DNA of 64,000 nucleotides from Cloacibacterium sp047601505. Its GTDB lineage: Bacteria; Bacteroidota; Bacteroidia; Flavobacteriales; Weeksellaceae. Made by a program: the position numbers and the translations under genes. This document shows positions 7,811-17,400 of this stretch, in pieces. Location of the stretch: NCBI RefSeq assembly GCF_047601505.1, contig NZ_JASGJD010000001.1, positions 1,612,001-1,676,000 on the forward strand, in the 5' to 3' direction. The notes beneath the pieces are model-generated. The model made no database searches. It was given only the letters and a program-made list of their open reading frames with translations, and was not told the origin of the DNA. Each line of letters starts with the position of its first letter. Position 1 is the stretch's first letter.

Positions 7811-10800
7811 ATGAACAAACTTCTAAATTTCTTGGTTTCTACCAGAACAATGGCTGTTTTACTTTTAGTGTATGCTTTTGCGATGGCTTATGCCACTTTT
7901 ATAGAAAATGATTACGGTACTCCTACTGCTAAAGCTCTAATATATGAAGCTTTATGGTTTGAAACTGTAATGGTTCTTTTAATTATTAATTTTATTGGAA
8001 ATATCAACAGATATAGACTTTGGAAAAGAGAAAAATGGCCTCTTTTGGTGTTTCACTTGGCGTTTGTTTTTATTTTTATTGGTGGCGCTATTACAAGATA
8101 TATCAGTTATGAAGGGCAAATGCACATTAGAGAAGGGCAAACTTCTAACCAAGTAGTAACCGACAAAAATTTCTTCAAAATTCAGATTGAACAAGGTGGT
8201 GATAGATTGAGTTATAAAGAAATTCCTTATATGATGGCTTCGCAAAAACCATTAATTGCCAAATTGATGAATCATAATTTTGAAGCGAAATACGATTTTC
8301 GTGGGCAAATGGTTCAGGTAAAACAATTAGATTATATTCAAAGGAAAAAAGATAGTTTGCAAGCAGATAATGCAGGCAAAAATTATTTGCATTTGGTTTC
8401 AACTAATGATGCTGGTAGAGAAGATATTTACCTAGCTTCTGGAGATGTGAAAAATATCAACGGATTTTTAATTTCTTTTGATAGACCAATTGACGGAGCA
8501 GTAGAATTTAAAAACGAAAATGGTAATATCCTCATTAAAACTCCTGAAGATGCTAATTATATGACAATGGCAACTCAGGCAACAGGTGTTACCAAAAAAG
8601 ATGAGTATCAACCTTTGGTTTACAGAAGTCTTTATACCATTAAAGATTTGAAAATTGTAGTTCCGGAAATGATGAAAAAGGGTAAGCTAATTTCTTATAC
8701 TGGAGATAAAAAAAGAGACCAAAATGTTCCAGATATGCTTTTGGTAGAACTAAAAGGTCCAAAAACTTCTCAAAACGTAGAACTTTCTGTAGAAAAAGGA
8801 AATCCTGATGCGTACAAGCAAGTTACTATTGATGGTTTGAATATTATTTTAGGATTCGGGCCGAAAGTTTATCAGACACCTTTTGCATTAAAATTAGACG
8901 ATTTCGTGATGGAAACTTACCCAGGAAGTACTTCTCCATCAGCTTATGAATCTCATGTTCAGATAATTGACGAAGGCAAGCAAACGCCGTACAAAATATT
9001 TATGAATCACGTATTGAATCACAAAGGATATAGATTTTTCCAAGCAAGTTTTGATCCTGATAGACAAGGCACAGTTTTATCTGTAAACCACGATTATTGG
9101 GGTACTCTTATCACTTATATTGGTTATGTTTTATTGTTTTTAGGATTATTTGTCACTTTATTTTGGAAGGGAACAAGATTCTGGAGTTTGCGTAATTCTC
9201 TAAAAGATATTGCGGCTAAGAAAATGCTTGTTTTATTATTGTTGATTTCATTTTTAGGCTTTAAAGCTCAAGAACATAATCATCAAACCGAAGAAGCTGT
9301 TAATAATGCTGCTTCTGCACAAATTCCTGCTCAACCAGCTGCTCATTTAGAAATTAGCAAAGAACACGCAGATAAATTTGCATATCTTTTGGTGCAAGGT
9401 TTTGATGGGAGAATTGAGCCAATAAATAGTCAAGCTTTAGACGTTTTGAGAAAAATGGCTAAAAAAGAAAGATGGGGAGATTTAGATGCAAACCAATGGT
9501 TTCTGTCTATCAACCTTAATCCTATGGCTTGGATGAATGATAAAATTATTAAAATTGGTTCTAGTGGCGGACAAGAATTGTTAACCAAAGCCAAAGCCGA
9601 TGAAAATGGTTATACATCTATGATGAATCTTTTTGTTTCTGATGGACAAGGAATGCCTCGTTTTATTTTGGAAGACGATTTTAATACTGCTTTTAGAAAA
9701 AAACCAGCAGAACAAAGCAAATATGATTTAGAAGTAATTGCTGTGAACGAAAGGGTACAAATTTTCTACGGAATTCTTTCGGGGCAATATTTCAGAATTA
9801 TTCCTATTCAAAACGACCCTAATCATACATGGAATTCTTGGTTAGACCAAGACCAAAAAGCAGACCCACAAGCTCAAAATGTTATTGCGCCGTATTTTCT
9901 TAGTGTGATAGATGCTTCTAAAAATAACAATTGGGCAAAAGCAGATGCGGAATTGACAAAAGTACAAGAATACCAAAAAATTTGGGGAAAAAGTGTTATT
10001 CCAGATGAATCAAAAATAAATGTTGAAGTTTTATTAAATACTTTAAATATAAATTTCTTTTTATTGATTTTTTATACTTTAGTAGGTGGTTTATTGATGG
10101 TTTTAGGCTTTGTAGAATTGTTTAAACCAAACAAAATTCTTCATAAAATTATTAAAACAATTATTTATATAGGAGTAATTGGTTATGTATTTCATTTCTT
10201 AGGATTAATTGCAAGATGGTACATTTCTGGACACGCACCTTGGAGTAATGGTTACGAAGCCATTGTATTTATCTCTTGGGTAGGAATTTCGGCAGGGCTT
10301 ATGTTCTATTTCGGAATAGGAAAACCCAATTTATCTCAGAAATCAAAAGAAGAAAAATCTGTTTCAAAAGCAGAATCTAACGCTTTAATTCCTGCTGCAG
10401 GTTATATGGTAGCGGTAATTATGATGGGATTTGCGCACGGTACATCACAGCTAGACCCACAAATTACACCACTTGTTCCTGTGCTGAAATCGTATTGGTT
10501 AATTGTACACGTAGCGATTATTGTGAGCAGTTATGGTTTCTTTGCATTATCAATGATTATTGCTGTAATTTGTCTTTTATTTTACATTGTTGCTGATAAA
10601 AAATATCACGAAGAGCATAAAGATGTTTCGTTAAAAGAATTAACTATTGTTTCTGAAATGTCTTTAGCAATTGGGCTTTTTGCGCTTGTTGTAGGTGTTT
10701 TCTTAGGCGGAGTTTGGGCAAATGAATCTTGGGGAAGATATTGGAGCTGGGACCCGAAAGAAACTTGGGCATTTATTGCTACCATTATTTATGCATTTGT

Positions 10801-11041
10801 ATTGCACATGAGATTGGTGCCAGGTTTACGTGGTAGATGGGCATTTCACGTGGCAGCAATGTTTGCATTTTGTAGTATGGTAATGACGTATTTTGGTGTA
10901 AATTACTATCTTTCTGGCTTGCATTCTTATGCGGCAGGAGATCCAGTACCAGTGCCAGCTTGGGTTTATATAAGTTTAGCAACAATGCTTATACTTTCTG
11001 TAGCTTCTTATTTTAAATTCAAAGTATTAACTAAGAAATAA
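7811..11041 (+). CDS. ccsA: Fused ResB-CcsA cytochrome c biogenesis protein
   Basis: System II cytochrome c synthesis uses ResB/CcsB and CcsA/ResC to deliver heme and attach it to apocytochromes outside the membrane. Here both are in one 1076-residue chain, as in other Bacteroidota and Epsilonproteobacteria. The N-terminal third has ResB-type membrane helices and a large periplasmic region; a helix near 430-455 is followed by a second periplasmic part (about 470-745); the C-terminal third is the multi-helix CcsA part. It carries the tryptophan-rich heme-handling motif WGRYWSWDPKETWAF near residues 975-990 and conserved histidines in flanking loops. The gene is monocistronic, with its own terminator at 11061. 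No frameshift is seen. Confidence 0.93.
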   Translation: MNKLLNFLVSTRTMAVLLLVYAFAMAYATFIENDYGTPTAKALIYEALWFETVMVLLIINFIGNINRYRLWKREKWPLLVFHLAFVFIFIGGAITRYISYEGQMHIREGQTSNQVVTDKNFFKIQIEQGGDRLSYKEIPYMMASQKPLIAKLMNHNFEAKYDFRGQMVQVKQLDYIQRKKDSLQADNAGKNYLHLVSTNDAGREDIYLASGDVKNINGFLISFDRPIDGAVEFKNENGNILIKTPEDANYMTMATQATGVTKKDEYQPLVYRSLYTIKDLKIVVPEMMKKGKLISYTGDKKRDQNVPDMLLVELKGPKTSQNVELSVEKGNPDAYKQVTIDGLNIILGFGPKVYQTPFALKLDDFVMETYPGSTSPSAYESHVQIIDEGKQTPYKIFMNHVLNHKGYRFFQASFDPDRQGTVLSVNHDYWGTLITYIGYVLLFLGLFVTLFWKGTRFWSLRNSLKDIAAKKMLVLLLLISFLGFKAQEHNHQTEEAVNNAASAQIPAQPAAHLEISKEHADKFAYLLVQGFDGRIEPINSQALDVLRKMAKKERWGDLDANQWFLSINLNPMAWMNDKIIKIGSSGGQELLTKAKADENGYTSMMNLFVSDGQGMPRFILEDDFNTAFRKKPAEQSKYDLEVIAVNERVQIFYGILSGQYFRIIPIQNDPNHTWNSWLDQDQKADPQAQNVIAPYFLSVIDASKNNNWAKADAELTKVQEYQKIWGKSVIPDESKINVEVLLNTLNINFFLLIFYTLVGGLLMVLGFVELFKPNKILHKIIKTIIYIGVIGYVFHFLGLIARWYISGHAPWSNGYEAIVFISWVGISAGLMFYFGIGKPNLSQKSKEEKSVSKAESNALIPAAGYMVAVIMMGFAHGTSQLDPQITPLVPVLKSYWLIVHVAIIVSSYGFFALSMIIAVICLLFYIVADKKYHEEHKDVSLKELTIVSEMSLAIGLFALVVGVFLGGVWANESWGRYWSWDPKETWAFIATIIYAFVLHMRLVPGLRGRWAFHVAAMFAFCSMVMTYFGVNYYLSGLHSYAAGDPVPVPAWVYISLATMLILSVASYFKFKVLTKK

Positions 11042-11060
11042 ATAATAAATTTAGATAAAC

Positions 11061-11095
11061 AAAAAGCCTTTCAGTGAATCCTGAAAGGCTTTTTT
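11061..11095. terminator. Bidirectional terminator between convergent genes
   Basis: A strong stem (AAAAAGCCTTTCAG / CTGAAAGGCTTTTT) with a 6-nt loop has A/T tracts on both sides. It can end transcription of the ResB-CcsA gene and of the minus-strand lipoprotein gene ending at 11114. Confidence 0.92.
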
Positions 11096-11113
11096 ATGTG
11101 ATGGAATTGAGTT

Positions 11114-11800
11114 TTAGTTGGTTTTAAAATTCCAAATTTGTCCTATGGTTTCGCCACCTTTATTGTCTTTTACTACAACTTTCCAGTAATAAGTAGTTCC
11201 ACTTTGTAAACCAGTTAATTGTGCAGTTTTTGTAGTTAAATTAGTCTTAGAACTGGTTAAACTAGAAGCGCTTGTTCCCCAATAAATATCGTAAGTTAAT
11301 ACATCAGAAGTATCAACATCCGAAGCACTCCATTCCAAATCTACAGTTGTAGCAACGCTAGCTTCTAAACTTGGTTTTACCAATTGAGGCATAAAAGGCA
11401 AGTGATTGCTTGTAGCTGTAGCTTCAGTATATAAACTGTTAACTGAAGAAAATTCACTTGAAGCATTTTTGCTATCAGTAGCTTTTACTCTCCAATAATA
11501 AGCTTTTCCTTTGTCTAAAGTAATGGTGAAAGAAGTATTTGAGGTATTGCTGGTGTTAACCATTTGTGTAAATTGGTTATCTGTTGCAATTTGAATTTGA
11601 TAAGTAATAGCATCACTTTGCGAGTCTGTAGATTTATTCCAAGTGAATGTTAAAGCATTGCTAATGCACAAACTTTGATTGGTAGGAGATACCAATGAAG
11701 GTATAGTAGGAGCTGCATTGGGAGTAGAATCTCCGCTGTCTCCACCGCCGCAAGAAATGATAATGAGACTAGGTATGATAAGTTTTAAAATATTTTTCAT
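11114..11800 (-). CDS. Lipoprotein with two fibronectin type III-like domains
   Basis: The 228-residue product begins MKNILKLIIPSLIIISCGGG, a lipoprotein signal with cysteine 17 as the likely lipidated residue. Two repeats follow, each with the pattern TFTWNKSTDSQSDAITYQIQ ... YYWRVKATDS (about 40-125) and DLEWSASDVDTSDVLTYDIY ... TYYWKVVVKDNKGG (about 135-225), typical of fibronectin type III folds. Such domains mediate protein or glycan contacts at the cell surface. Its start lies 6 bp after the stop of the upstream type IX subtilase, so the two are surely co-transcribed; a partnership (surface holder or substrate binder) is inferred only from this. Confidence 0.75.
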   Translation of the reverse strand: MKNILKLIIPSLIIISCGGGDSGDSTPNAAPTIPSLVSPTNQSLCISNALTFTWNKSTDSQSDAITYQIQIATDNQFTQMVNTSNTSNTSFTITLDKGKAYYWRVKATDSKNASSEFSSVNSLYTEATATSNHLPFMPQLVKPSLEASVATTVDLEWSASDVDTSDVLTYDIYWGTSASSLTSSKTNLTTKTAQLTGLQSGTTYYWKVVVKDNKGGETIGQIWNFKTN

Positions 11801-11806
11801 CTTTTA

Positions 11807-14359
11807 TTAATGTTTTTTGATGATTTTGATGTTAGTAGGATTTTTAGAAGATACTTTTGCAAAATATACTCCATCTTGAAGTTTAGATAAATCTACTTTT
11901 GCTTCTCCATTTACAATAGTATAGAATTGTTTTGAAACCAATTTTCCGTCTGCTGAGTAAATTTCAATTTCCACTTCTTTTTCGGCTGTAGGAATTGTAA
12001 TTTTTACAAAATCTTTTGCTGGATTAGGATAAGCTGTTACAGTATTGTTAAGTGAAGCAATCTTTTGAGAAACCGTTCCTTCGCAAGCTACAGAAGTCTT
12101 TAATTCTATTAAATCTCCTTTTTTAGCTTCCAGAGAAATTGTAGTATCATTGGTTTCTAATTTTTGAATTCCGTTTACATAAACTTTGTATGGTGCTGTA
12201 CCTTGTTCTACATTAATTTCGAAATTATTAGTAGCACTATTTGTAGACATTCTAGCAGCTGCAGTAACTCCTTTAGAAATGGTTACGTTAAAGCATTGTT
12301 CAAAATTTAAACTTGCCACGGTTACGCAAACATTATATGTTCCTGGAGCTAAGTCTGTAATATTTAATTTATTGTTAGTAAAAGTGTACGTATTTCCACC
12401 GTTTACTTTTGCAGTGTAATTAAATGTTTGATTTGCAGAAATGTTTATTTCTCCATTGTTTTTGCCAGAGCAAGTTTCAGATTTACTTTCAATATTGAAA
12501 TTATTATAATCAATTTTAGGCTCAAGACCAGTTGTGATAAGAGCAAAATCTTGAGGAGCTGCCACTTTACTGTCATTAACCAAATTTCCTTTGTTAGAAA
12601 CTTCTATTCTGTATTTTCTTCCAGCAACGGGATTATCAATAAGTACTTGTTCTACATTATCTACAAGATTATCACCTTTTGTAGCTGCAGCCATAGGATT
12701 GCTAATGTCTAATTTCCAAGGGTAATAGATGGTATTATTAGTAGTGTCTATTATTCTTAAATCAAGATCATTTACTAGCATTGAAGAATGATTGTTTTGT
12801 AAATCACTATCACTTGTAAATGGAGTTCCAGCAGGATCTACCCAAGAAATAGTAGCTTTTATTGGTTCGTTTGCTACGGCTGTAATTTCTTTTGTGAATT
12901 TTACTCCAGAAGTTAAAGAATTTCTCTCAAAAATTGCTTTACCATTATTTTTATCGATTACCAATTGAGCTGCTTTTTTTGCGTCTGCAAACCCCCATCC
13001 GTACCAAACATCTGGTCCAGGATTGCTTCCTGCTTCATTTGCGGTGTGAATAAGCAATGCTTTCATTTCATCTGCTTTATAGGTAAAAGTGGAATTACCA
13101 GTGATGGTTCTGTTAACCTGAGTTACAGCTCCTGCAATCCCAGAAATTACTGGTGCTGAGTAAGATGTTCCATCTCCTACGTAATAAGCATCATATGTTG
13201 TGTCATTACTATATCCCGGAATCACCATATTGCTTCCAACTGCTGAAATGTCGGGTTTTATAGCTCCATCTTTTCTTGGCCCTGCACTACTATAATCAGA
13301 TTTTATAACATCTGATGAAGTGCTATAAAGATTATCTGTGGTAGTTAATTGATCCGTTGCTCCTACAATTATAACATTTTTAGCCAAAGAACCCCATCCA
13401 ATACAATTATATCCTTGACTACAATTTGCAGGTGGAAGTTCATCAGTATCAGCAAAGGCTACATATTTATCAGTAGCATTATCGTATTTAAATTTTGGTT
13501 TTGTAGGGTCTTCACTAGGGTGAGTCCCATAATAGTTACCCGCAGATTTTATTACAATTTGATTTGGATTTTTATAAACAATTTTATCAAAATTTGCATC
13601 TTGGGTGTAGTAACTTCCAGAATAGGTATCTTGATGATTCAATTCGTAGTCTCCAATCCAATAATAACCAACTTGTGGATATGTTGTGCTTGTTTCAGAA
13701 ACATAAGTCCATCCCAAATTAATACCATAAGAGTGATTGGAAATATTTGCACCAGAAGCTTCAAGTTTTTGATAATTTGTTCCAAGTGTTGTAGAGGCAA
13801 AAGCATAGCTATCAATTTTAACATCTGGCAGAACGCCTTTTGCGGCTGCAGTTCCGTATGGTGCTACAAGTTTTCCAACTCCCATTGCACCAATAATTCC
13901 GGACACATTGGTTGCGTGGTTTGAATAAGAAGTAGTGCCATTTTCTTTGTCAAAAATTCTTTGTACAGTAACTGTACCAGTTTCACTTGCTCCAAACTCT
14001 TTATGTTTTTCGAAAACTCTTCCACCATCCATTACCATGATATTGAGACCAGAGCCCGTTATAGCTTTTCCAGATAAAAGAGTGCCATCTTGAAGCGAAA
14101 TAATATTGGCACTTTTATTCGCTCTATTATCATCACTTTCTAGAAATACAGGTATTTCACCGGCAAATCCGGCTAATTTACTTTTCATTTCAGAAACTTG
14201 TTTTTCTGATAAGCGAGAGTTTAAATTTTTAATATAAAGATCAAATTTCTTTTGGTTTTTCAGACTCTCATCACTGAAAGTTTTTTGAAGTTTTTCATTA
14301 CTTTGCGCAAAGCTACAAAGCGAGGATAATCCCAAAACAAATATTAAAGTTTTTTTCAT
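11807..14359 (-). CDS. S8 subtilisin-like peptidase with type IX C-terminal sorting domain
   Basis: An exported serine protease of 850 residues. A signal peptide (MKKTLIFVLGLSSLCSFAQ) precedes a region predicted to be pro-peptide-like. The catalytic triad is visible: Asp in NIMVMDGGRV near 110, His in NHATNVSG near 148, and Ser in DGTSYSAPVISG near 400, with an oxyanion Asn in IVIKSAGN. A beta-rich region follows (fibre-like ACNVCVTV repeats around 620-740), then a C-terminal sorting domain starting TAYPNPAKDFVKITIP and ending KIIKKH, the type A signal recognised by the type IX secretion system. The porQ gene in this window fits that route. It is first in a two-gene operon with the fibronectin-type lipoprotein. 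Confidence 0.9.
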   Translation of the reverse strand: MKKTLIFVLGLSSLCSFAQSNEKLQKTFSDESLKNQKKFDLYIKNLNSRLSEKQVSEMKSKLAGFAGEIPVFLESDDNRANKSANIISLQDGTLLSGKAITGSGLNIMVMDGGRVFEKHKEFGASETGTVTVQRIFDKENGTTSYSNHATNVSGIIGAMGVGKLVAPYGTAAAKGVLPDVKIDSYAFASTTLGTNYQKLEASGANISNHSYGINLGWTYVSETSTTYPQVGYYWIGDYELNHQDTYSGSYYTQDANFDKIVYKNPNQIVIKSAGNYYGTHPSEDPTKPKFKYDNATDKYVAFADTDELPPANCSQGYNCIGWGSLAKNVIIVGATDQLTTTDNLYSTSSDVIKSDYSSAGPRKDGAIKPDISAVGSNMVIPGYSNDTTYDAYYVGDGTSYSAPVISGIAGAVTQVNRTITGNSTFTYKADEMKALLIHTANEAGSNPGPDVWYGWGFADAKKAAQLVIDKNNGKAIFERNSLTSGVKFTKEITAVANEPIKATISWVDPAGTPFTSDSDLQNNHSSMLVNDLDLRIIDTTNNTIYYPWKLDISNPMAAATKGDNLVDNVEQVLIDNPVAGRKYRIEVSNKGNLVNDSKVAAPQDFALITTGLEPKIDYNNFNIESKSETCSGKNNGEINISANQTFNYTAKVNGGNTYTFTNNKLNITDLAPGTYNVCVTVASLNFEQCFNVTISKGVTAAARMSTNSATNNFEINVEQGTAPYKVYVNGIQKLETNDTTISLEAKKGDLIELKTSVACEGTVSQKIASLNNTVTAYPNPAKDFVKITIPTAEKEVEIEIYSADGKLVSKQFYTIVNGEAKVDLSKLQDGVYFAKVSSKNPTNIKIIKKH

Positions 14360-14375
14360 TTGTTAACAATTTATG

Positions 14376-14383
14376 CAAATATA
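14376..14383 (-). promoter_or_regulatory. -7 promoter element for the subtilase operon
   Basis: The minus strand reads TATATTTG, an exact TAnnTTTG match, 16 nt before the ATG at 14359. No -33 TTG is visible at normal spacing. Confidence 0.45.
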
Positions 14384-14462
14384 TTAATAACCTCGTAGAA
14401 AAAATAGATTTTAAGCGGGAATTTGAAAATGTAATTGTATTTTTATTTTAATTTTTTTCATT

Positions 14463-14470
14463 TAAATTTG
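14463..14470 (+). promoter_or_regulatory. -7 promoter element for dnaE
   Basis: The plus strand reads TAAATTTG, an exact TAnnTTTG match, 17 nt before the dnaE start at 14488. No -33 TTG is visible at normal spacing. Confidence 0.45.
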
Positions 14471-14487
14471 AGGAAAATTTCTAGAGA

Positions 14488-17400
14488 ATGTACTTGATTT
14501 TTGATACAGAAACCACGGGTTTACCACAAAATTTTAACGCACCTATTTCAGATTCAGATAATTGGCCCAGAATGGTTCAAATTGCTTGGCAATTGCATGA
14601 TGATGAAGGCAAGTTAATCGAGAATCAGGATTATATCATAAAGCCAGAAGGTTATGATATCCCTTTTAACGCCACAAGAATTCACGGTATTTCAACAAAA
14701 ATGGCGATTGAAGAAGGTAAAGATTTGACTTGGGTTTTAGAAGAATTTAAAAAAGTTCTGGAAAAAACAAAAGTTGGCGTTGGTCATAATATAGATTTTG
14801 ACTATAAAATTGTTGGTGCGGAGTTCTTTAGAAAACAAATCGAGAATACACTCCAAGAAACTCCAAAAGCTGATACCATGGAACTTGGGACAGAATTTTG
14901 TGCCTTGCCTGGTGGTAGAGGAGGTAGATTCAAATCGCCAAAATTGGGAGAACTTTTCGAGAAATTATACGGTTACCAATTTGATGAAGCGCACAATGCA
15001 GCAGCAGACGTTAATGCAACTGCTCAAATTTTCTTCGAAATGGCAAGAAAAAACATTATTCCTGCCGAAAAAATGCTTTGGAGTGATGAGCAATTTCAAA
15101 ATTTTCAAAAAGTCTGGAGCGAACCAATAAAACCTTTTGATATTGTTATCAGAAGACAGGTTGCAGATTCTAAAAAAAAGAAATCTAACGTAGATTTTGG
15201 AGATACTACCGAAATAGAAATTGGAGATTATTTTAATTTTCATAATCACACCATTTATTCTACACTTTCTGCAACTTCTCATTTCAGTGAGTTGATAAAA
15301 GTAGCTGCCGAAAACGATTATAAAGCTGTCGGAATGGTAGATTTAGGGAATTTAATGGGTGCTTTTAAATTTGTTTCTGAAGTTGAAAAATACAATGGTG
15401 ATCTCAAGAAGAAAAAAGCTGAAGCCGAAGAAAAAGGTGAAGAATTTACCAAATCGCCGTTAATTCCGGTTCTCGGTTGTGAATTTTATATCTCCGAAAG
15501 ACCAGAGCAAAAGCAATTTACCAAAGACGACCCAGATAGAAGAACAAATATGGTTCTTATCGCCAAAAATTTCAGAGGATATAAAAATCTGGCAAAACTT
15601 TCTAGCCTTGGATTTACCAACGGATATTACGCAGGTGTTCCGAGGATTTCTAAAAAGCAAATTGTTGAATTTAAAGAAGATTTAATAGCTGTAACTTCTG
15701 GTATTTATGGAGATATTCCTAATGCGATTCTTAATTTTGGTGAACAAAAAGGGGAAGAACTTTTCCTTTGGTGGAAAGAGCAATTTGGAGAAGATTTCTA
15801 TGTTCAAATTCAAAACCATGATTTGCCAGACGAAGAACATTTGAATGAAGTTTTACTCGATTTGGCAGATAAACACGATGTAAAAATTCTAGCTCAAAAT
15901 GAAACTTTTTATACCCAAAAAGACGATTCTAAAATTCAAGATATTATCACTTGTATCAAAGACGGAGAAAGAGTTTCTACGCCAATTGGTAAAGGTTTTG
16001 GGAAGAGAAAAGGTCTTGCAAATGACCATTATTATGTTCAAAATCCTGAAGAATTAAAAAGAACTTTCAGACAATATCCTGATGCTTTTGAAGCTTACTC
16101 AGAATTTGTACAAAAATTTGAACCTTACACGTTAAAAAGAGATGTTTTGCTTCCTGAATTTGATATTCCCGAGCAGTTTCAGCATGAAGAAGATTTAAAA
16201 GATGGAGGAAAACGTGGAGAAAATGCTTATTTGAGACATCTTACTTACGAAGGAGCAGCAAATAAATATGAAGAAATTACAGAAGATATTAGAGAGCGTT
16301 TAGATTTCGAACTCGAAGTTATTGCCAATACAGGTTATCCTGGTTACTTTTTAATTGTTCAGGATTTTTGTAACGAAGCCCGAAAAATGGGAGTTTCTGT
16401 TGGTCCTGGTCGTGGTTCTGCGGCAGGTTCTGCTGTTGCTTATTGTATTGGAATTACGAATGTTGACCCAATTAAATATGATTTGCTTTTTGAAAGATTT
16501 TTAAATCCAGAACGTATTTCGATGCCCGATATTGACATCGATTTTGATGATGAAGGTAGAGATGCGATTATAAAATGGGTAATTGGGAAATATGGGCAAA
16601 TGAATGTGGCTCAGATTATTACATACTCTGTTCTCGGTGGGAAATCTGCCATTAAAGATGCAGGAAGAGTTTTGGATGTTTCGATTCCGGAAACTATTGC
16701 GATTGCGAAATTAATTCCGGAAACACCAGGAATGAACATTGCGAAAGTTCTTAATAAACCTGAAAAATTAAAACCAGAAGATAAACCTTTAGCTGAAGAA
16801 ATGAAAGCTATTTTGGCAAATCCAAATGATTCTCGCCATCAAGTTTTGGCTTCGGCGCAAAAAATGGAAGGTTGCATTAGAAACACAGGGATTCACGCTT
16901 GTGGAGTGATTATTACGCCAGAAGATATTTCGAATTTAGTACCAATTACTATCGCTGCAAAAGATGCAGGAATTTTGGTCTCTCAGTTTGATAACTCCGT
17001 TGCGGAAAGTGCTGGTTTGCTGAAAATGGACTTTTTGGGTCTAAGAACTTTAACCATTATTAAAGATGCGGTAAAACTGATAAAACAACGTCATGGAATT
17101 TTAATTAATACCGATGAAATTCCGTTGGATGATAAAAAAACATACGAACTTTTTAAGGAAGGAAGAACTATTGGGGTTTTCCAATATGAAAGTGCGGGAA
17201 TGCAAAAATATATGCGAGAACTAAAACCAACGGTTTTTGCAGATTTAATTGCAATGAATGCATTGTACAGACCAGGTCCAATAAAATACATCCCGAATTT
17301 CATTAATAGAAAACACGGTTTGGAAGAAATTGTTTACGATTTGCCAGAAACCGAAGAATATTTGAAGGAAACTTACGGTATTACCGTTTATCAGGAGCAG

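Noticed and set aside
13349..13924. Plus-strand frame of 191 codons opposite the subtilase
   Set aside because: It is antisense to the catalytic domain of the protease, rich in Ile/Cys/Ser as expected of a shadow frame, and has no promoter or family match.
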